This document shows, piece after piece, positions 4,883 through 5,943 of a stretch of DNA of 5,943 bases. How positions within the stretch are numbered: the first letter of the stretch is position 1; each line of letters begins with the position of its first letter. The DNA is from Flavobacteriia bacterium. Lineage in GTDB: Bacteria; Bacteroidota; Bacteroidia; Flavobacteriales; Flavobacteriaceae. The notes under the pieces are model-generated. The model ran no database searches, was not told the origin of the DNA, and was given only the letters and a program-made list of their open reading frames with translations. The position numbers and the translations under genes were made by a program. The stretch lies in assembly GCA_011330545.1 (NCBI GenBank), contig DRQI01000353.1:1-5943 (forward strand), given 5' to 3'.

Positions 4883-5081
4883 CACTTTAAACGGTTATGA
4901 TGTATTTCGGTTGATGAAAAAGATTAACAACTTTTAAACAACAGTAGAATGTTGAGTTTCGCATTACAGGTTTGAAAGTGGGGTGTACAATTTAGGATAT
5001 GGAATTTATAATGCCATTATCTTGTGTCGATTATCAATTTTAAAAAGCCGGTAGGCAATAGCTAAATTCCAAACTTAATGA

Positions 5082-5089
5082 TATATTTG
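5082..5089 (+). promoter_or_regulatory. -7 element TATATTTG of ychF
   Basis: This is an exact TAnnTTTG match ending 22 bp before the ychF ATG at 5112. The -33 position is not convincing. The leader is short and A-rich (CAAAAAAATAAAAATAC), as is usual for translation starts in Bacteroidota, which rarely use a Shine-Dalgarno site. Confidence 0.5.
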
Positions 5090-5111
5090 CACCTCAAAAA
5101 AATAAAAATAC

Positions 5112-5943
5112 ATGAAGGCCGGAATTGTAGGACTACCCAACGTAGGAAAATCAACATTATTCAATTGTTTGTCAAATGCAAAAGCGCAAAGTGCCAACTT
5201 TCCTTTTTGTACCATAGAACCCAATGTAGGCGTAGTCAATGTACCCGACGAACGCCTTGAGAAATTAGCGGCAATTGTAAACCCTGAGCGCGTACAACCG
5301 GCAGTAGTTGAGATTGTGGATATTGCCGGACTCGTAAAAGGAGCCAGTAAAGGCGAAGGCTTGGGCAATAAATTTTTAGCCAATATCAGAGAAACAGACG
5401 CTATTATTCACGTATTGCGCTGTTTTGACAATGACAATATCGTTCATGTAGAAACAACCATTGATCCGGTAAGAGACAAAGAAATTATCGATTTTGAACT
5501 GCAAATAAAGGACTTAGAAACCGTAGAAAAACGCTTAGAACGCGCTAAAAAAGCCGCTCGTACCGGCGATAAAGACGCTATAAAAGAAGCTGCTGCCTTA
5601 AACACCGTAAAAGAAGGTTTGGAAGGAGCCGTTTCGGTGCGTTCAATTGAATTGGCAGAAGACGAAAAAGAAGCCTATATCAAACCGTTACAATTGCTTA
5701 CAGACAAACCCGTATTGTATGTTTGCAATGTTGACGACGCATCGGCGGTAAATGGTAATGCTTATGTAGCTGCAGTTCGCGAAGCCACAAAAAATGAAGG
5801 TGCCGAAATATTAATTTTAGCGGTAGGTACCGAAGCCGATATCAATGAATTGGAAGAATATGAAGAGCGCCAACTATTCTTAGAAGATTTGGGCTTGGAA
5901 GAACCCGGAGCCTCAAAACTTATTCGTGCGGCCTATAAGTTAT
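5112..5943 (+). CDS. ychF: Ribosome-binding ATPase YchF (OLA1 family), N-terminal 277 residues, cut by window end
   Basis: It belongs to the Obg-type P-loop NTPases but prefers ATP. It binds ribosomes and is linked to stress and translation control. The P-loop GLPNVGKST is at 7-15, with the switch I region [12 protein letters not shown] (29-40). G3 is DIAGLVKGA (70-78), followed by the family signature [20 protein letters not shown] (79-98) and then HVLRCF. A coiled-coil insertion spans about 125-180. The base-recognition motif, normally NKxD in GTPases and NxxE in YchF, reads NVDD (206-209), with Asp in place of the usual Glu. The C-terminal TGS domain and about 85-90 residues lie beyond the window. 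The ATG at 5112 gives the canonical [14 protein letters not shown] start. The gene diverges from fur-purA and has its own -7 element. Confidence 0.97.
   Translation, partial: MKAGIVGLPNVGKSTLFNCLSNAKAQSANFPFCTIEPNVGVVNVPDERLEKLAAIVNPERVQPAVVEIVDIAGLVKGASKGEGLGNKFLANIRETDAIIHVLRCFDNDNIVHVETTIDPVRDKEIIDFELQIKDLETVEKRLERAKKAARTGDKDAIKEAAALNTVKEGLEGAVSVRSIELAEDEKEAYIKPLQLLTDKPVLYVCNVDDASAVNGNAYVAAVREATKNEGAEILILAVGTEADINELEEYEERQLFLEDLGLEEPGASKLIRAAYKL

Noticed and set aside
5075..5383. 102-codon minus-strand frame and a 60-codon plus-strand frame (5078-5260)
   Set aside because: Both are shadows of ychF, whose own frame carries all the motifs.

Overview
The window looks like a piece of a Bacteroidota chromosome, most likely of the class Flavobacteriia. 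It is AT-rich, the genes lack clear Shine-Dalgarno sites, and three promoters carry the Bacteroidota -7 element TAnnTTTG. The PurA, Fur-type and YchF proteins also read like flavobacterial versions. This assignment is made by eye, without a database search.

The right half (about 3084-5943) is ordinary core genome. A Fur-family repressor gene (4400-4846, minus) is followed by purA (3084-4352, minus), which encodes adenylosuccinate synthetase. Diverging from them is ychF (5112 to the window end, plus), a ribosome-associated P-loop ATPase that is cut off by the window edge. The 265-bp gap between fur and ychF holds a -7 element for each direction and a small dyad at the predicted fur transcription start. 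Just 17 bp after purA, on the same strand, lies a gene for a beta-rich, beta-propeller-like cytoplasmic protein of unknown function (2512-3066). It is probably co-transcribed but looks more AT-rich and accessory.

The left half (1-2511) is accessory in character. An HxlR-family repressor gene (1044-1424, minus) and a classical short-chain dehydrogenase gene (1515-2273, plus) are divergently transcribed. Their -7 elements face each other 5 bp apart and form one dyad, a good candidate operator through which the regulator would control both genes. A strong hairpin terminator follows the dehydrogenase.

Further left, a 141-aa putative secreted protein of unknown function (245-670, minus) carries a motif repeated twice. 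It is flanked by fold-back sequences (81-162, 186-200) that give the block a cassette-like look. Between this gene and hxlR lies 373 bp with no convincing gene but many hairpins (736-1018). It ends in a sequence resembling the 3' end of a bacterial group II intron (TGTGAGGGG, then a hairpin, then CCTACTCGAT), with no reverse transcriptase in the window. This is the most unusual stretch here. It may be an intron remnant or an undescribed structured RNA, and sequence alone does not decide which. No tRNA, rRNA, CRISPR array or intact insertion sequence was seen.
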